Shown: positions 41,448 through 55,915 of the stretch, piece by piece
Position numbering within the stretch: the first letter of the stretch is position 1
Layout of the letters: each line of letters starts with the position of its first letter
Assembly (NCBI GenBank): GCA_033675545.1
Contig: JAWDGP010004560.1
Coordinates: 397,501-461,500 of the forward strand
Origin: Elysia crispata
Taxonomy: Eukaryota > Mollusca > Gastropoda > Plakobranchidae
Direction: 5' to 3'
DNA length: 64,000 nucleotides
Made by a program: the position numbers and the translations under genes
Notes under the pieces: generated by a model
Told to the model about the DNA's origin: nothing
What the model saw: the letters and a program-made list of their open reading frames with translations, nothing else
Database searches by the model: none

Positions 41448-41551
41448 GCTAATGTTTCCCGCAAGGCAGTGCACTTTTATGCACTTAGTGCGAAAATTCA
41501 CAGCTTTCTAATAAGCGTTTAAAAGGATCTAAAAACAGTTTGGGAAAATAC
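41448..41551 (+). repeat. right copy of the 105 bp inverted repeat pair
   Basis: Inverted partner of 38639-38744, about 2.7 kb away. A weaker similarity (TATTCACAACTTTCTTAACAG) at about 43575 suggests a third, more decayed member of the family. Confidence 0.85.
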
Positions 41552-41835
41552 AGAATCAGTCGATTTCGGCGGCATTTCAGGCAACCTTTCTGGGTAACGT
41601 TAGTTTGCGTACATCTATATAAATATGAGATGTCTAGGACTTACCTAGCGCTAGTTGGTTTTAAACGATTTAAGAAGAACAGCGCAGATGCTAGCGATAT
41701 GCTAGCGAGGTTAAAAACTAATGCTGATCGATGCTGTTGGCTTTATTTAAAACAAGGATTCAAATATTTGACTTATCTTATGTAACTACATCTCTCAGTT
41801 CCATAATAAGCCTTTAGAGCTGAGGTATCTTAGAA

Positions 41836-41837
<2 letters not shown>
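41552..41837. other. no gene recognised
   Basis: An 81-codon plus-strand frame begins at 41540 inside the repeat and runs to 41785. It has no recognisable domain. Confidence 0.35.
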
Positions 41838-41882
<45 letters not shown>

Positions 41883-42075
41883 TGTGTGTAGATAGATATA
41901 TATATAATATATATATGAATATATATAATTGTGTCTATTTATGCATGGTAGTATGTATGTATGTATGTATGTATGTATGTATGTATGTATGTATGTATGT
42001 ATGTATGTATGTATGTATGTATGTATGCATGCATGTATGTTTGCATATATGTATGTATATATGTATGTACTTACT
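41838..42075. repeat. (AT)n and (ATGT)n microsatellite
   Basis: (AT)n at 41838-41880, a degenerate AT stretch, then about 20 GTAT units (41950-42026) with a degraded end. Confidence 0.96.
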
Positions 42076-42527
42076 CGATGATCTAGTTTCCAGAGTATTT
42101 TATATATTAGAGCTCGAAGGACGTATCAGTCTAAAAAAATAGACTGTTACATCCTGAGACCACAACGTATCTAACATAAGACGAAAAACTTTTACGAACT
42201 CGATGATGTTTCGCTAAGACCAAATAATGCATATTTAATGCAGTTGGTGAAGTTTCTATAGATCTAAGCTTTAGATTTAGATAGTTTGTTGTGTTATTAA
42301 TATACTGTTTCTATCACCATTGTTTTATCTCAATCAAATATATCAATTAAAGCTCAATTATGTCATAGTGTTTTGAAAAAGAGGCTCTAAACTGCCAGTT
42401 AAATTAATTTAAAGTATTTTTATTATCAACATACCTGTAGAGATGGAAAAGTATCTACAAGATTCATTGTGTTGAAAGTGATGTGTTTTTATAATCATAT
42501 TGCAACAACTTGTTTAAGGCTTACAGT
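42076..42527. other. no gene recognised
   Basis: AT-rich. Nothing supported. Confidence 0.4.
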
Positions 42528-43165
42528 TTGTGTGAAGAGCGTAGGAAGTCAATTTTATAAACTTGCCGAAGTCAGTGAGACAATGCATTGGGTATGGGCA
42601 ACGATGAATCGAAAAACTCCTACCTATTTATTTGATACCATAACATAGTGATGTAACGGGGACGGTGGTCTGACACCTCATCTTGGAATCTCTAACATCT
42701 TCATACTAGTATACATTCCATTTTTTTTTTTTTTTTTTTGATATTTCGAATGGTAAAATCTTAACTTAAATAAATGTACATAGCTGCTGATAAAAAATAT
42801 ATATTTATCATTAAATGATTTTTCACATGATAATTTATAGAAACTAAACTGTGAAAATAAACGAAGCCCGTAGAAAGTCAATGTTAATCAACTTGCCAAA
42901 GATCGAGAGATAATACTTTTGGTATGAGCTGCGATGATCGTAGAATCTCTGCCTATTCATTTGATACCAGGACATGGTGATGTACCAGGGAAGATAGTCT
43001 GAAACTTCATCTTGGAATCATTGTGTATACATTCCACTTTTGTATGTTCCGGATGGTGTAGTTTTAAAAGAAAATTACATGGCTGCTTATAACAAAAAAA
43101 AAAATATTCTAATCATTACTCGCATTTTGACTCGATAATTTACAGAAGCTAAACTATGCAAACAA
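42528..43165. repeat. diverged tandem duplication, about 320 bp units
   Basis: Copy 1 (42528-42855) and copy 2 (42856-43165) share AAGTCAAT-TTA, AACTTGCC, GGTATG, TTTGATACCA, CATGTGATGTA, CATCTTGGAATC, ATACATTCCA, TGGTAAAAT/TGGTGTAGT and GATAATTTA-AGAA-CTAAACT in order. The offset changes from 329 to 316. Confidence 0.75.
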
Positions 43166-43917
43166 CTTGGTAGTGCCTGTTGCCATATATCTCAATAATC
43201 CCCACATCAAGACATTGATACGCCCACTCTAGATTGTCACTAGAGTCATGCTTGTTTCTCACCGTCGCTTCTATAACGATGTTTTCACAGACATGTTTTG
43301 TAACATATTGAGGAAGAGGTGTTGTCTGTTTAAGACATTAGTGATTGAGAATTTGTTCTGTGGTGTTTGAAACAGTAATTTAAAAGACTTTTTGCTCTTT
43401 GTAGAAAATGTCCACCTGAAAACGACCAAATATCGTATTTATAATAATCTTTAGCCAACTTTAAAAAAGCTCTTTATTTGCTTATAAATATTTTAAAACA
43501 TTCATTGTTATTTAAAATATAAGGGTAAGTATGAAATCATGGGAGGCAATTGTTCCCCTTTCAATGTTTTTGCGGGTATTCACAACTTTCTTAACAGAGT
43601 CTAAAAATATCTACAAAAACATTAGAGAAAGATAGAAACAGTGTGATTACTCTTACTGTTCGCCATAAAACAAAGATATAAATTTTGATGACAGCTTGTA
43701 AAAGAAAGTATAGATAAAACCGCCAAAAATCGAGTCAGTTGCCACGTCCTAAAACGGAATGTTGAGAACTGAATGACTTCTTGATGTGGAAGGGTTACTG
43801 AATATTTTTGACTTTGTGTCATTTGCCACGCCTGAATTTAAACGGGCTACGTGAAACAATCTGCCAACGTGTCAATTGTCACCAACTGAAAGTTTTGGAT
43901 ATCACCTTTTAATGGAC
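43166..43917. other. no gene recognised
   Basis: A strong donor-like GTAAGTATG at about 43524 has stops in all three frames upstream. Confidence 0.4.
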
Positions 43918-43996
43918 AGAGCGATAAATGGTTAGAGTTCATACGATTTCCTCAACAAAGGACAGTTTTGAGAACTCGGGTTCAAATTTTTCGCTG
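43918..43996 (+). mobile_element. tRNA-derived SINE head or tRNA pseudogene
   Basis: Box A-like GATAAATGGTTAGAG (about 43923-43937) and box B CGGGTTCAAATTT (43977-43989), with a Leu/Ser-tRNA-like long spacing. Stems are degraded. Confidence 0.45.
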
Positions 43997-45394
43997 TGAC
44001 TACAGATGATTGTTTCGAGTTCAAGCATACTGGCAAAATGAAGTGCTCAATTTCCCTAACTAAAAGTTGAAGTAATAATAAGAACTTTCTTTTGCCATTC
44101 GGATACTTGAGGATAAGTAAACAATCGCATCAACACAAAAAAAGAAATTATTTGCTTACAATGTAACAATATTACCCCCAAGAGCGACTTCTATAGTCAA
44201 AGAAAAGCCAATAAAACTGAACACTAAACATGAAACGAAGCAAAAAACAAAAACAAAAACAAAAACAAAAACAAAAACTAAAAGCAACAAAATGGTATTT
44301 TTTAAACAAAGTTCGTAATCAAATTTTATTATAACACTCTGGACAAATCGAAAAAAAAAAAATTGTAGGGACTATAAATGATGTGCCTATACTTTCGTTA
44401 AAAATGAAAGATAATTTACTTACACTTCGAAAAAAATTTGGATACAAATTTATTTACAGTCAAATGTTTACACTCGTGTAACTAATTAGAAAGTCATTAG
44501 TGATTGGGTATGCAAATTCATCAATGGAGCAGGGGAGTGATACGTTATTCAAGCAGTGAAAAGCAAAGTAAAAGCTAGTTTTATTCAGTGAGGCTGAAAG
44601 AAAAGATTTAACTTCATCATCGATGTAAAACTTTTGATTGAGATTTGTAAAACGGGAACCCTTGCGGGGTGGTTAAAAAGATGGCCATAAGCGAAAGAAA
44701 ATTATTGATTTGAGGACCTTTGCGGCATATTTGAGAGAGGCCATGTTACAAAATAATGATGAAGCAATGAATGTAATTTCGAGGGCTAGCCAATCGAACC
44801 CTAAGACCTGATTAGTGAAAAAAATGAAAATAGTTCAGAAAAAAAATAAGACGGTGTGGGGATAAAACGAAATCAACGGAATTCGCAAAGGAGACTCGAC
44901 AGGGCGAGAGGGAAAAAAAACTAGAAAGACAATAAAATGGAATGGGCAAGTCTAAAGTTCGATTTTAAAAAATGCGAAAAGAGAATGGTGTAGAACCATG
45001 ATTTACCGATCATAAATAGTGATTCGATGGTCTTTAAAAGTAAGAATTAGTGCATTCAAGGGGAAAATAAACACAAAAACAGCTTAAATAATAGACTCTT
45101 CTATTACGTAGCTAAAATATTCTAAATATAGTAATTTCACGCTTTATTCGGAGAAGTTTCAATGATACCAATGACTGTCAATATAGCGTTGAAGGTGTCT
45201 AAATAACCTACTTCTTTTTTGCACGAAAAAATCTCTTTTACTGTCCCTCCAATAAGATTTCACAAAACCTGTGAACAGGGGAGAAAACCCATTGCCTGCG
45301 GAAATCAAGTTATCTCTCTATTTGGACAAGTACCCTAACATCTAGGGCCCAGCATCAATCAAAAGGGTGGTCTCATGTAGATAGAGAAGCTAAA
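43997..45394. other. no gene recognised
   Basis: Contains (CAAAAA)n at 44241-44279. Otherwise unique AT-rich sequence. Confidence 0.45.
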
Positions 45395-45705
<311 letters not shown>

Positions 45706-45835
45706 TTGAACTTAAATAAAATGAAGACTACCAAACAATTTATTCAATAAAGCCTCTTAGGCTTGAATCTGATAAAACGTAAGAGTTTCTACCAGGTTTC
45801 CAACTTTGTAAAAATCCTTTTCGTGTTTATGCTTT

Positions 45836-45947
<112 letters not shown>

Positions 45948-47173
45948 CGATTTTGAGCTGCAAATAAATTTTGAAGAAGTAGATTTTTTTTTTAAATTGT
46001 TTAAAGCCGAGATTTTTTTTTGAATAAACATGAAAAGTTTGTGAAAATTATTATTTACATGATTATCCTCAGGATAACTAGAATAACATTTCGGATTTTG
46101 GAAGAAAGACCTTGATTTGTCAATTGTAAAACTTTCAAGAATTTGATTTCTCAGAATTACCTGAGTGAAAATTGCTACTTTTAATGCCAACAAAAAAAGA
46201 TTCTTCACCCATTGTTTTCATATTCAGTTTTTAAATCTTAACTAATTTTGAATCGTCTGAAGATTTTAACTGACGTGCTCATGATAAAATTTTTATAAAT
46301 CTTTATTATATTGTCATATATAGATGTATGACACGTTTCCAATTTATACATAATCACTCTGACCACGGAAGTTAGGACAGGAACAATAGCGAAAATGTAA
46401 GTTAATTGTATTTAGATTTCTTTGCATCAATAAAGAATAGCAGAAACAATTACAAAAATAGAACCGTCTCTAGACTGACAATTAAAGTGACATACATAAA
46501 AACACAAGAAATTAGAAAGAATAGGGACAAGGATCCAACAAACACCGCAATACGGCACCAAAAATATTGCCGCAATAATGCCCGGCGTGCTATTCAATAA
46601 GCCATCCCGAATTGTGTTAATTTGGAGAGGGAGTGACTTATTTTATTAGCTCTCTTAGTCTTTCTCCATCCATCCTTCTAACCTGTCGATTTTCCTGACT
46701 TTTCTTGTTTGTGATTATTACGACTATCGTATGTCATATTCACAATCACGTTCTCAAAATAATGCCCTCAAACCCTTGTGGAACTCACGCTATCTCTTGA
46801 GTGTTTTCGCGTCATTTTCCAATTTCCTTCTCTATATAATGCTGTCATATTTCATCTATTCCAGAGTTATTGAGCAAAATCAATCACAAAGATAGGGAAA
46901 ATTACTATTATTTCTAGTCTTCTGGGCCTAGTTAAGTTTATTTTAAGCTTACAAGTACTTCATTCGATTGACGAACACAAATTATGGAATTTTAGGCCTC
47001 CATTATTTTCTGATAAAATATTATTGATACCTTTAATCATTTTACAGCCATTCTTATACCCAATTTTCTAAAAAAATCTACTGAAGACGGGTAGTTCTAA
47101 ATCTAGTAAGGGCGCAACTGTATGATCGCTTTTGCTTAGGCTTATGAGCTACTCCTGGCAGAATACCTGCTAT
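45948..47173. other. no gene recognised
   Basis: A 64-codon frame at 46406-46600 is basic but unrecognised. Nothing else. Confidence 0.4.
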
Positions 47174-47364
47174 CAGTGGTTCTTAACCTGGGTTCGATCG
47201 AACCCTTGGGGTTCGGTGGGTCGATCTCAGGGCCTCGGCAGAGCCAGTAAAAACATATCTATGTCTTGAATTAGAAAAAAAAATCATATTTTATTTGTCA
47301 GTTCGGTGAATCCGCATATGAAACTGGTGGGGTTCGGAACCTCCAACAAGGTTAAGATTCACTG
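47174..47364. mobile_element. 191 bp non-autonomous hAT-type element
   Basis: Left end CAGTGGTTCTTAACCT and right end (read inward) CAGTGAATCTTAACCT match at 14 of 16 positions. CAGTG-TTCTTAACC termini and GGTTCGG/GAACC-rich interiors are typical of hAT-superfamily MITEs. The flanking 8-mers (cctgctat and ccttgcgt) are only partly alike, so the expected 8 bp target duplication has decayed or the edges are slightly off. Confidence 0.7.
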
Positions 47365-47984
47365 CCTTGCGTTTGTTGTCCTAGTTAAAAGTAAATCTAA
47401 CTTTCCAACACTTTCTTAACGTGCGAAAAATTTTAATTCTTTAATTATGAGGTTGGTTTTACTTTCTTGAGATGCAATGTGTATTATTATTTCTGGTTTT
47501 GATCGAAATATTGCCGAAGTGTTTTATCTTTGAGAAAAAGAAGAATATAGCATTGCTCTTTCGTGTGATAATAGTATAAAGAACACCTTACATAATGATC
47601 TTTAAATAAATATAAATGTAAGGAAGAGTGTGAAATGGATAAACAAAAATTCAAAGAAAAAGCAATTTTAGCTATGGACAAAAGATACAGCAAAGGGAGC
47701 TTGTAACTCACAATGGCTCCTTTATTAAGAGCATGGACAAGATTTGGTTCGTTGACCTACTGCTTTTTCATACTTTTATAAGGCGCCACTCTTACACTTT
47801 CAGTCATTTATCTCATAGACCTTTTCAATTTTTTTTTTAACGTCGACGCGCTTTTTACTGAAACAAAAACAAGAAAAAAATGTTTCGGACCTTTAGGGGT
47901 TCAACTTTCTTTTGCCTGACTGGTTGTAGTTCTATATTGTTTAGTCCCCTAAGCTCGTCTAAGCCTCTTTAAATATCGTTCTCG
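47365..47984. other. no gene recognised; possible TATA/initiator pair
   Basis: TATAAG (47777-47782) lies 25 bp before TTTCAGTC (A at 47802). A CpG-richer stretch follows 200 bp later. Weak as a promoter call. Confidence 0.25.
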
Positions 47985-48300
47985 AGGAAATGACGCTTGT
48001 ACCAGCCTATCCCACTTCAGGCACGACCTTCTAGAATGCGTGACCCCCAGAAGCATTGTCAGTCCCAAGAACGTGTCGTCTCACGTAATGCCTTTTCTTT
48101 CCGTTTCCGGGATCAAAGCGTTAAATTTCGATTTCCAGAGTGCAAAGTCTTCTCGCGCCTAAAATGTCTGAAAGCTGTACGCGTCAAGGGTCGAAAGTGA
48201 AACCAAAAATCGTAAATCGTTTGTAACGAGCTTCATCGTTTCCAAATTATCACCGGACTATTTTTAGCTTCACAAGTGATTGCCCAGCAAAATCGATTTT
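47985..48300. other. CpG-richer segment, function unknown
   Basis: Less AT-rich than the surroundings, with many CpG. The plus strand is open for 67 codons (47997-48200) but without an ATG near its start. It could be a promoter, a non-coding first exon or old coding DNA. Confidence 0.25.
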
Positions 48301-50520
48301 TGTTTTATTTTAAGTCATGGGAGAAATCCGGAAATGAGGCTTCACTTGAGCAGAAAATTTTTAGTCAAGTGCTTTTTTATGACGTGTAATCGATTCTTTT
48401 ATCCGGCTACCGACCTCTATTCTCTCACAATCTGGTAACGGTAACAGTAAAATCTTTGATCATAAAATTCTTATCTCATATTATTTCGTACTTAATATGT
48501 AACAGTCTTTAAAAAAACTGTGTAAATCCATTTCTTTACAAAAAAAAAAGTGTGGCAGATGGTTTCCAATACCTCCACTTTTATTTCAATGTGTTCACTT
48601 TGTTTCTTTTTGATTATTTTACATTTTATGCCATATTTTACCATAAAATGCGTTAAGGCCACACGGCTTTTAAACTGCAATTAAAGCGCATTGTGATTCG
48701 GATTTCTTTAAATGAATTACCGCATACAAAGTAAAAAAAAATAACTTGTTGCCCATGCGTAAGCGTATAAGAAATATAATATTTAAAACAGAATATTTTT
48801 CTCGAGCAACACATATCCAGATTATATGAAATGGCGATCGTTTTTTTTTTTGTTTTTTTTTTTTAATGAGTATTGAACAGATTATGCACCATTGCTAAAA
48901 GCTGTATTTCAGCACTTGTTTATTTTTTTTAATTGTTTGATAAAGCCCATGTAAAGCCAAGTAATCTGGTGTCCGAATGTGCTACAATACTCATTGTTAA
49001 GGTGAGAAAGAGATAATTCATGGTAATTTACTTCCACTATTTAGAGCTATATTTCTGAAATGTAGTCTTAAGATTTGGAAAATACACCTGACGTCAAAGA
49101 ACTGTCTTTCGTAGTAATCGTTTCTGTTCTTAATACATTATTTATCTTTATTGTTTTTTTTTTTTACTGTATCGAAACTTTTTTCGGAATGATTCTTTGT
49201 TTTAAGGTTTAAATAATTATGCTTTCTCTTTAAGCTTTAGCAGGTGTGCCTATGTTTAAAGCATTTTGTTATCTCATTCCTCTGGTTTTTTTTTTTTTCT
49301 TCAAGCATTATTGTAATATTTATAATAATATCTGCTTCATTTCTTTTTTTAATCTTTTAGTTGCTCTTTGCGTAAGACATTTTCTTCGTTTTATTTTTTT
49401 AAATCAGTTTTTGTTGTCTGTAAGTCTAATTTTTTTTTTCAAAAATTTTCTCTTTACAAACATATTTATTCTTCATTATTATTAGAGATAATTTTTTTAA
49501 TTAACTCATAATAAATCCTTTATGAATAACTGACTATTCATCATTCAAAATAACCTCATTCAAATTTGGAAAAAAATTTTCACGCAAAAACGTTCAATAC
49601 GAAATCTTTTAAAAAATTCTGTTTACCATTTTCTTTGAGTTTTTTTTTTTTTCTTTTATCGTAAGACAGAATGTCCGGGACTCATTTTTCTAAAAAAGTA
49701 AGATCAAAGATCTAGGTATTAAGTACGAGTTATACTATATGGTAAATAGTCGTGAACTTTGTCCAGCTACCACAATAATAATTATATAAGTCAACTGAAG
49801 TACAAATAGACTATTCTATTTGCAGATACTCCTTTTCCCTTTTATTTCCGTGCTGTGCATAATTTTTTGTTGGAACTTGACTGCTCAGTGGTAGTGTAGT
49901 GTCAAGGATTTATTTAGGGTTACAGAGTATACACGATATTTGTTGAAAATATTATAAATCAACTAATAGAGTATAGACTTAATTGGTCCAAAATAATTTA
50001 AGTCAAGTAATAGGACAAAAACATCAAAAAGGTTTTAAAACCAAAAAGGTCTAAATTGTAGCATATGATGTCCTTAAATACTCACCAATAATAATTATAC
50101 TCTGCAAAATATGAAGTATCTCGATTTGCAATTTTTGAAACCCATAAAGACAGAAAATTGTAGTCCAAATTGATGTCTTTTACAGATGAAATATCTCTTA
50201 TTTATAATACTAAGTATCTCCTTGTTTCTCCAGTTTCTTTAGCTCTGTCAGTCTTGATCTACAGGTGAAACTCATCACGCATTACTGTGATTTACTTATT
50301 AAATTTACTTATTTTCAAAAATCAAACTGCCATACTGTTTGATTAAAAAAAAATTATAAATAAATAAAAAACAGCTATAAACAAAATCACTTTTTTAATT
50401 TAAATTACCGATTCAGTTAGAGCTTGGATTTACAATATGTTTCAAATGTATGATGTGTGCTGTTGTGGTGTGTTATTAAAAAAAATTAAAACATTGTTTT
50501 TTTCTTATTCGCACGTTCTC
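48301..50520. other. AT-rich, no gene recognised
   Basis: Many T homopolymers (48841-48864, 49148-49165, 49640-49655). Nothing coding is supported. Confidence 0.45.
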
Positions 50521-50524
50521 TTGG

Positions 50525-50645
50525 GTGTCTGAAGGGAGCTGTCATGGAATGGGAGCGATTTCTTTCAATCAAACCGAGATAAGCCCGCAGCAGCCCGGAG
50601 TTACATTCCTTGAACTCATAGCCTCTAAGGTCATCACAGAAGCGA
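50525..50645 (+). other. unrecognised open segment beside a (CT)n tract
   Basis: A GC-richer plus-strand frame ([18 protein letters not shown], then [12 protein letters not shown]) follows a pyrimidine-rich AG. It ends at a poor donor (AAG|GTCATC). Possibly an exon or an interspersed repeat. Confidence 0.2.
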
Positions 50646-50666
50646 TCATACACAAAAACAAAAACA

Positions 50667-50978
<312 letters not shown>

Positions 50979-51430
50979 TCAGAGCTAATAGAAGATCATT
51001 TTCGATTCAGCTCCGGTGACCTGACAGAAGTTTTTTTTGGTTTTTTTTTGGCGGTATTGAGAAAAGACTCGTCCGATTTGTAAAGAACAGATTATAAATT
51101 TAGATCAACAATTGGACTAGCTTTACGTTTTATCGATTTCCATGGAACTATATGCAAAAGGTTACCATGAGCACACAGTGTTTTGATATAGATTCTTTTT
51201 AACAGACCTAAATTTCTGGGTCTAAAAATGTGTTTTATCGTCCATTGTTTCGCAGAATTCTTTTCCAGCCAAACACTTGAACTCTCCACGCAGCTACTTT
51301 CAGTGAAGCAACGTTTATAAACAACTCCACTGATGGAGTTAAAAGCAGGTGTTAATTTCCTCACGATTCATAAAAGAAAACTTTTAGAACAGAAGTTTTA
51401 ATCGTTTTAACACCAGAGAACTCGATGTGA
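50979..51430. other. no gene called
   Basis: After acceptor-like cacatcttcag (50990) a short segment is open in two phases, with a weak donor CCG|GTGACC. Not convincing on its own. Confidence 0.3.
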
Positions 51431-51479
51431 TAGGCCTTTGTTTAGCCACATTTTCTCGCGTTTCCGATACCAGGGCAAC

Positions 51480-51677
51480 ATGGCGTTGAGGAGATCATCT
51501 ATGTTTTTAACAAGCAGACGAATATATCCATCTATCCACACGCGTTTGAAATACGGAAGTCAAAATAAGAAGTTCCTACTATACTGCACGTATTTCCACG
51601 GCGCTACCATCTCATGCACTCATATTCTGTTCATTACATTGTCATCGAACGCTTATCCATTTTATCTTGGCGTGTAA
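51480..51677 (+). CDS. small open reading frame, 65 codons, unknown
   Basis: Starts at an ATG in strong context (gcaacATGGCG) in a locally GC-richer stretch and ends at TAA. The first 30 residues (MALRRSSMFLTSRRIYPSIH and on) are basic and hydroxylated with no acidic residue, resembling a mitochondrial presequence. The rest is Cys-, His- and aromatic-rich. No domain is recognised. No promoter elements at good spacing were found. Chance is a real alternative, as frames this long occur several times in 64 kb. Confidence 0.2.
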   Translation: MALRRSSMFLTSRRIYPSIHTRLKYGSQNKKFLLYCTYFHGATISCTHILFITLSSNAYPFYLGV

Positions 51678-51939
51678 TTCTAAACTTGCAAAACGTCCCT
51701 TATTTATCCCTCAGCATCTAACAGGAAGGACCAGTTACTAAATAGTCTTGTTGCTATATTATAAAACGGAATTTAATACGTGTTTTTTTTTGTTTTTTTT
51801 TTCGTTGAGCTTCATTTAGAGATGTTGCCTTGTGCTCCTTCCTCATCCACTCCATTCAAGACTTGAGACATTGTTGACAACTCTGTTAATTCTAGAAAGC
51901 GATTTTTATTCATATTTATTCACCTGGATCAAAGTATAA

Positions 51940-52095
51940 TTTATTTAGCAGCTCAGCTTCAACCAAAGAGTTAATACAAAACTATAAACACTACCCCGGC
52001 CGTTGAAATTAATGAGTTTGGGAGTGGAATACATATATATTTGATCCACGCACCCGAGGCGTCGAGTTGTACAGATACCGCTCAGTCACTAGATC
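51940..52095 (-). mobile_element. tRNA-derived SINE
   Basis: On the minus strand, box A-like GTGACTGAGCGGTA (about 52074-52090) is followed by AACTCGACGCCTCGGGTGCG and box B GTGGATCAAAT (52041-52051). This order and spacing match a Leu/Ser-type tRNA. A non-tRNA body and AT-rich tail continue to about 51940. Confidence 0.5.
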
Positions 52096-52828
<733 letters not shown>

Positions 52829-53290
52829 GTAATGGTTGTCATTCTTTTTCTCATTCAAAATAGCAATATTATATATAGTATTTCTAGGCTACCTTTTTTG
52901 TTAAAAACAAGAAGTCTGTTTTGATTCATAAGGTGCATGGGTAAAGCACAGACACTTTCATATTTATCAGTGATCCTTTATTTATTTATTTTTTGTTTTG
53001 TTTCATGCAGCCCTATCCACAATCTTTTCCAGCAAATAAAGAGATTTGTTTTAGCAGCCTCACACGTTCTACCCACCTCAAAACGACGGGAAGCTGCTAA
53101 TTTTTTTTTAACAACAAGAAGCAGAAAATAGTTTGGAAGAAAACTTAGTTAGATTTAGAAATCACATGTCTGGATAATGTGTAGATTTATCTGCTAGAGC
53201 TAGATATTAAACTCTTCTTATTTCAGTCAAGATTCTTTGACTTGAGATGCAATCTAATAATGAATAACATTAATGATATTTTTGTTTCAG
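52829..53290. other. no gene recognised
   Basis: AT-rich, ending in the strong acceptor of the exon candidate at 53291. Confidence 0.4.
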
Positions 53291-53390
53291 GCTGCTGTTA
53301 TTGAAAGCAAAAGAAAGAACATATTTAGCCTTTGAGGATTTCAGATCAAGAGTACATGAAGTGTTATGTGATCTAAGATGTTACGTTTAA
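53291..53390 (+). CDS. candidate terminal coding exon, unknown protein
   Basis: Acceptor gatatttttgtttcag is excellent. With two bases carried in, the segment reads LLLLKAKERTYLAFE and DFRSRVHEVLCDLRCYV to a TAA at 53388-53390; the other phases stop within about 15 codons or less. An AATAAA lies 111 bp after the stop. The required entry phase is the exit phase of the exons at 40926-41038 and 41403-41426 (AG plus G gives Arg), so it could be the end of that gene. The gap is 12 kb and other exons may intervene. The mixed charged and hydrophobic composition looks like a helical segment. Not recognised. Confidence 0.35.
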
Positions 53391-53500
53391 CCTAAATCGC
53401 GTGATATTGTTCAAAGTGCTTCAAATCAAAAACTAAAATGTAGATGAAGTCTACATACATTTATCCTAAATATTAGGATACGCACAAAACAAACAGAAAA

Positions 53501-53506
53501 ATAAAT
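53501..53506 (+). promoter_or_regulatory. possible polyadenylation signal AATAAA
   Basis: Canonical hexamer downstream of the candidate terminal exon. The word is frequent in AT-rich DNA, so it is only supportive. Confidence 0.3.
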
Positions 53507-54202
53507 GTATAAATGTATAAAGAAATTGATAATCAAATGCTTGGATCAATTTGTAATATAATTTCTATTTACTGGGGCCAATACAATCGGTACACATCAC
53601 TATTAAACTAAAACATTCTATGATATTTCTGAGCATACTAGGGAAGTAATAGCCATATTGTTTCGTTTTCACACAAAAAACAATTCTTTTGAATAAAGAA
53701 CAAATTAAAATTGGCAAAATAAATAGAAATCAACTGAAACCAAAATAATTCTACATTCATTCACCTTTTACTCGCATCAGCAATTTGAGCGATAGCATTA
53801 CATTTCCAAAGAGACCCAGTACTAGGTTTACAAAGAATACCGTTTACAAAGACTACCCCCATTCTACGAGAGTAATCCGATAGCCTGGTGGAATGACCAA
53901 AATGAAATTGCTCTCCTTCTCGTTAGACTTGTTGGCAAAGAGCAGCTGCCGTTAATTCTGTATGTACATAAGCTCTTGCTTACATATACACTGAATATCG
54001 CTTAACTCTACCGACTTAAAATTAGTCCCAGTTAAGACGGCTGCATTCTCCGTTAAGCCAAAATTATCAGAGGGTCTGAGATTCCATTAACTCCCTCCTC
54101 CGCCTGCCTTCTCATTCCGACATGCAAAATAATGTGCGAAGAAACTCTAGTCTTCTTCTATCCTATTTCTGTCCGGTTTTCTGATTTCTATTTAATCCAT
54201 TT
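53507..54202. other. no gene recognised
   Basis: AT-rich. Nothing supported. Confidence 0.4.
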
Positions 54203-54265
54203 CTCTCTGTCTCTCTGTCTCTCTGTCTCTCTCTGTCTCTGTCTCTCTGTCTCTCTGTCTCTCTG

Positions 54266-54332
<67 letters not shown>

Positions 54333-54350
54333 TTCTCTCTCTCTCTTGCC
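54203..54350. repeat. (CT)n/(TCTG)n microsatellite
   Basis: TCTGTCTC units, then pure CT, ending in C8. Confidence 0.96.
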
Positions 54351-54653
54351 CCCCCCCTCCCTTTTTTTTCCCTCGTACACCAGCACTATCTCTGTTTTTG
54401 TTTGTTCCCACCTTTTCACGATAACAATTTCTACTTTTTCTGCCTCTATCTTGCTTTTCTGTAACTTGATTACAAAGAAAGTATCATCCATATTAAGTAT
54501 TTTTGTATATCAAACAAAATTATATATCTTTTTTTAACTTTCCATCTTCTTATCTCTCACTCAAGTCAGCTCTATTTATGTCTCGTCTTTGTAGCTTCAA
54601 TTTTTGATGGCTTGGTTGTTTTTTGTTAGTTTCTTTATGACTGACATTTGAAG
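54351..54653. other. no gene recognised
   Basis: Pyrimidine-rich unique sequence. Confidence 0.4.
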
Positions 54654-55450
<797 letters not shown>

Positions 55451-55559
55451 AATTTCACTTTCCATCACCCCATTTACCTAAACTCCTCTTTCTTCCTATT
55501 TCCCTTCTCTATTTTCTCTCACATCTATCTTCGTCCATCTCAGTCTAACTTAATTACGC

Positions 55560-55915
55560 CAGTTAATCAGCACCTAAAGTCCAGAACCAGGAGATATTTC
55601 TCTCTTTAAGAAGCGATTAGATCCTGCCCAGGGCAGAAGAAGCGATAGCCCTGCTGATAAGCCCTATGCTTGACCCGCAAGAGGGAGCAGATAACTCTTA
55701 CTAAACGTCTTGTTCCGGTCTCTCAGGTGGTTTAAGCCGGCTGCTAAATTGGTCCAATGTATATACCTAGTCCTTACCTTCTTCTGGTAGGTCGAAAAAG
55801 AAATAAAATAAGAAAACTTTGCAACAAAAAACAAACAAATAACACAACTAGAAATTTAACATATAAACGTTTCGCCTTTAATTTTGCCTCATCAGAATGG
55901 GTATAGGAAAAAATT
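55560..55915 (-). mobile_element. probable retroelement-derived segment
   Basis: GC-richer block. On the minus strand GATGAGGCAAAATTAAAGG then CGAAACGTTTAT reads DEAKLKAKRLYV, a phrase I associate with the ends of Penelope-like and other retroelements. A T-rich stretch and CCTACCAGAAGAAGGTAAGG follow. No enzyme domain is visible, so this is a fragment at most. Confidence 0.3.
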
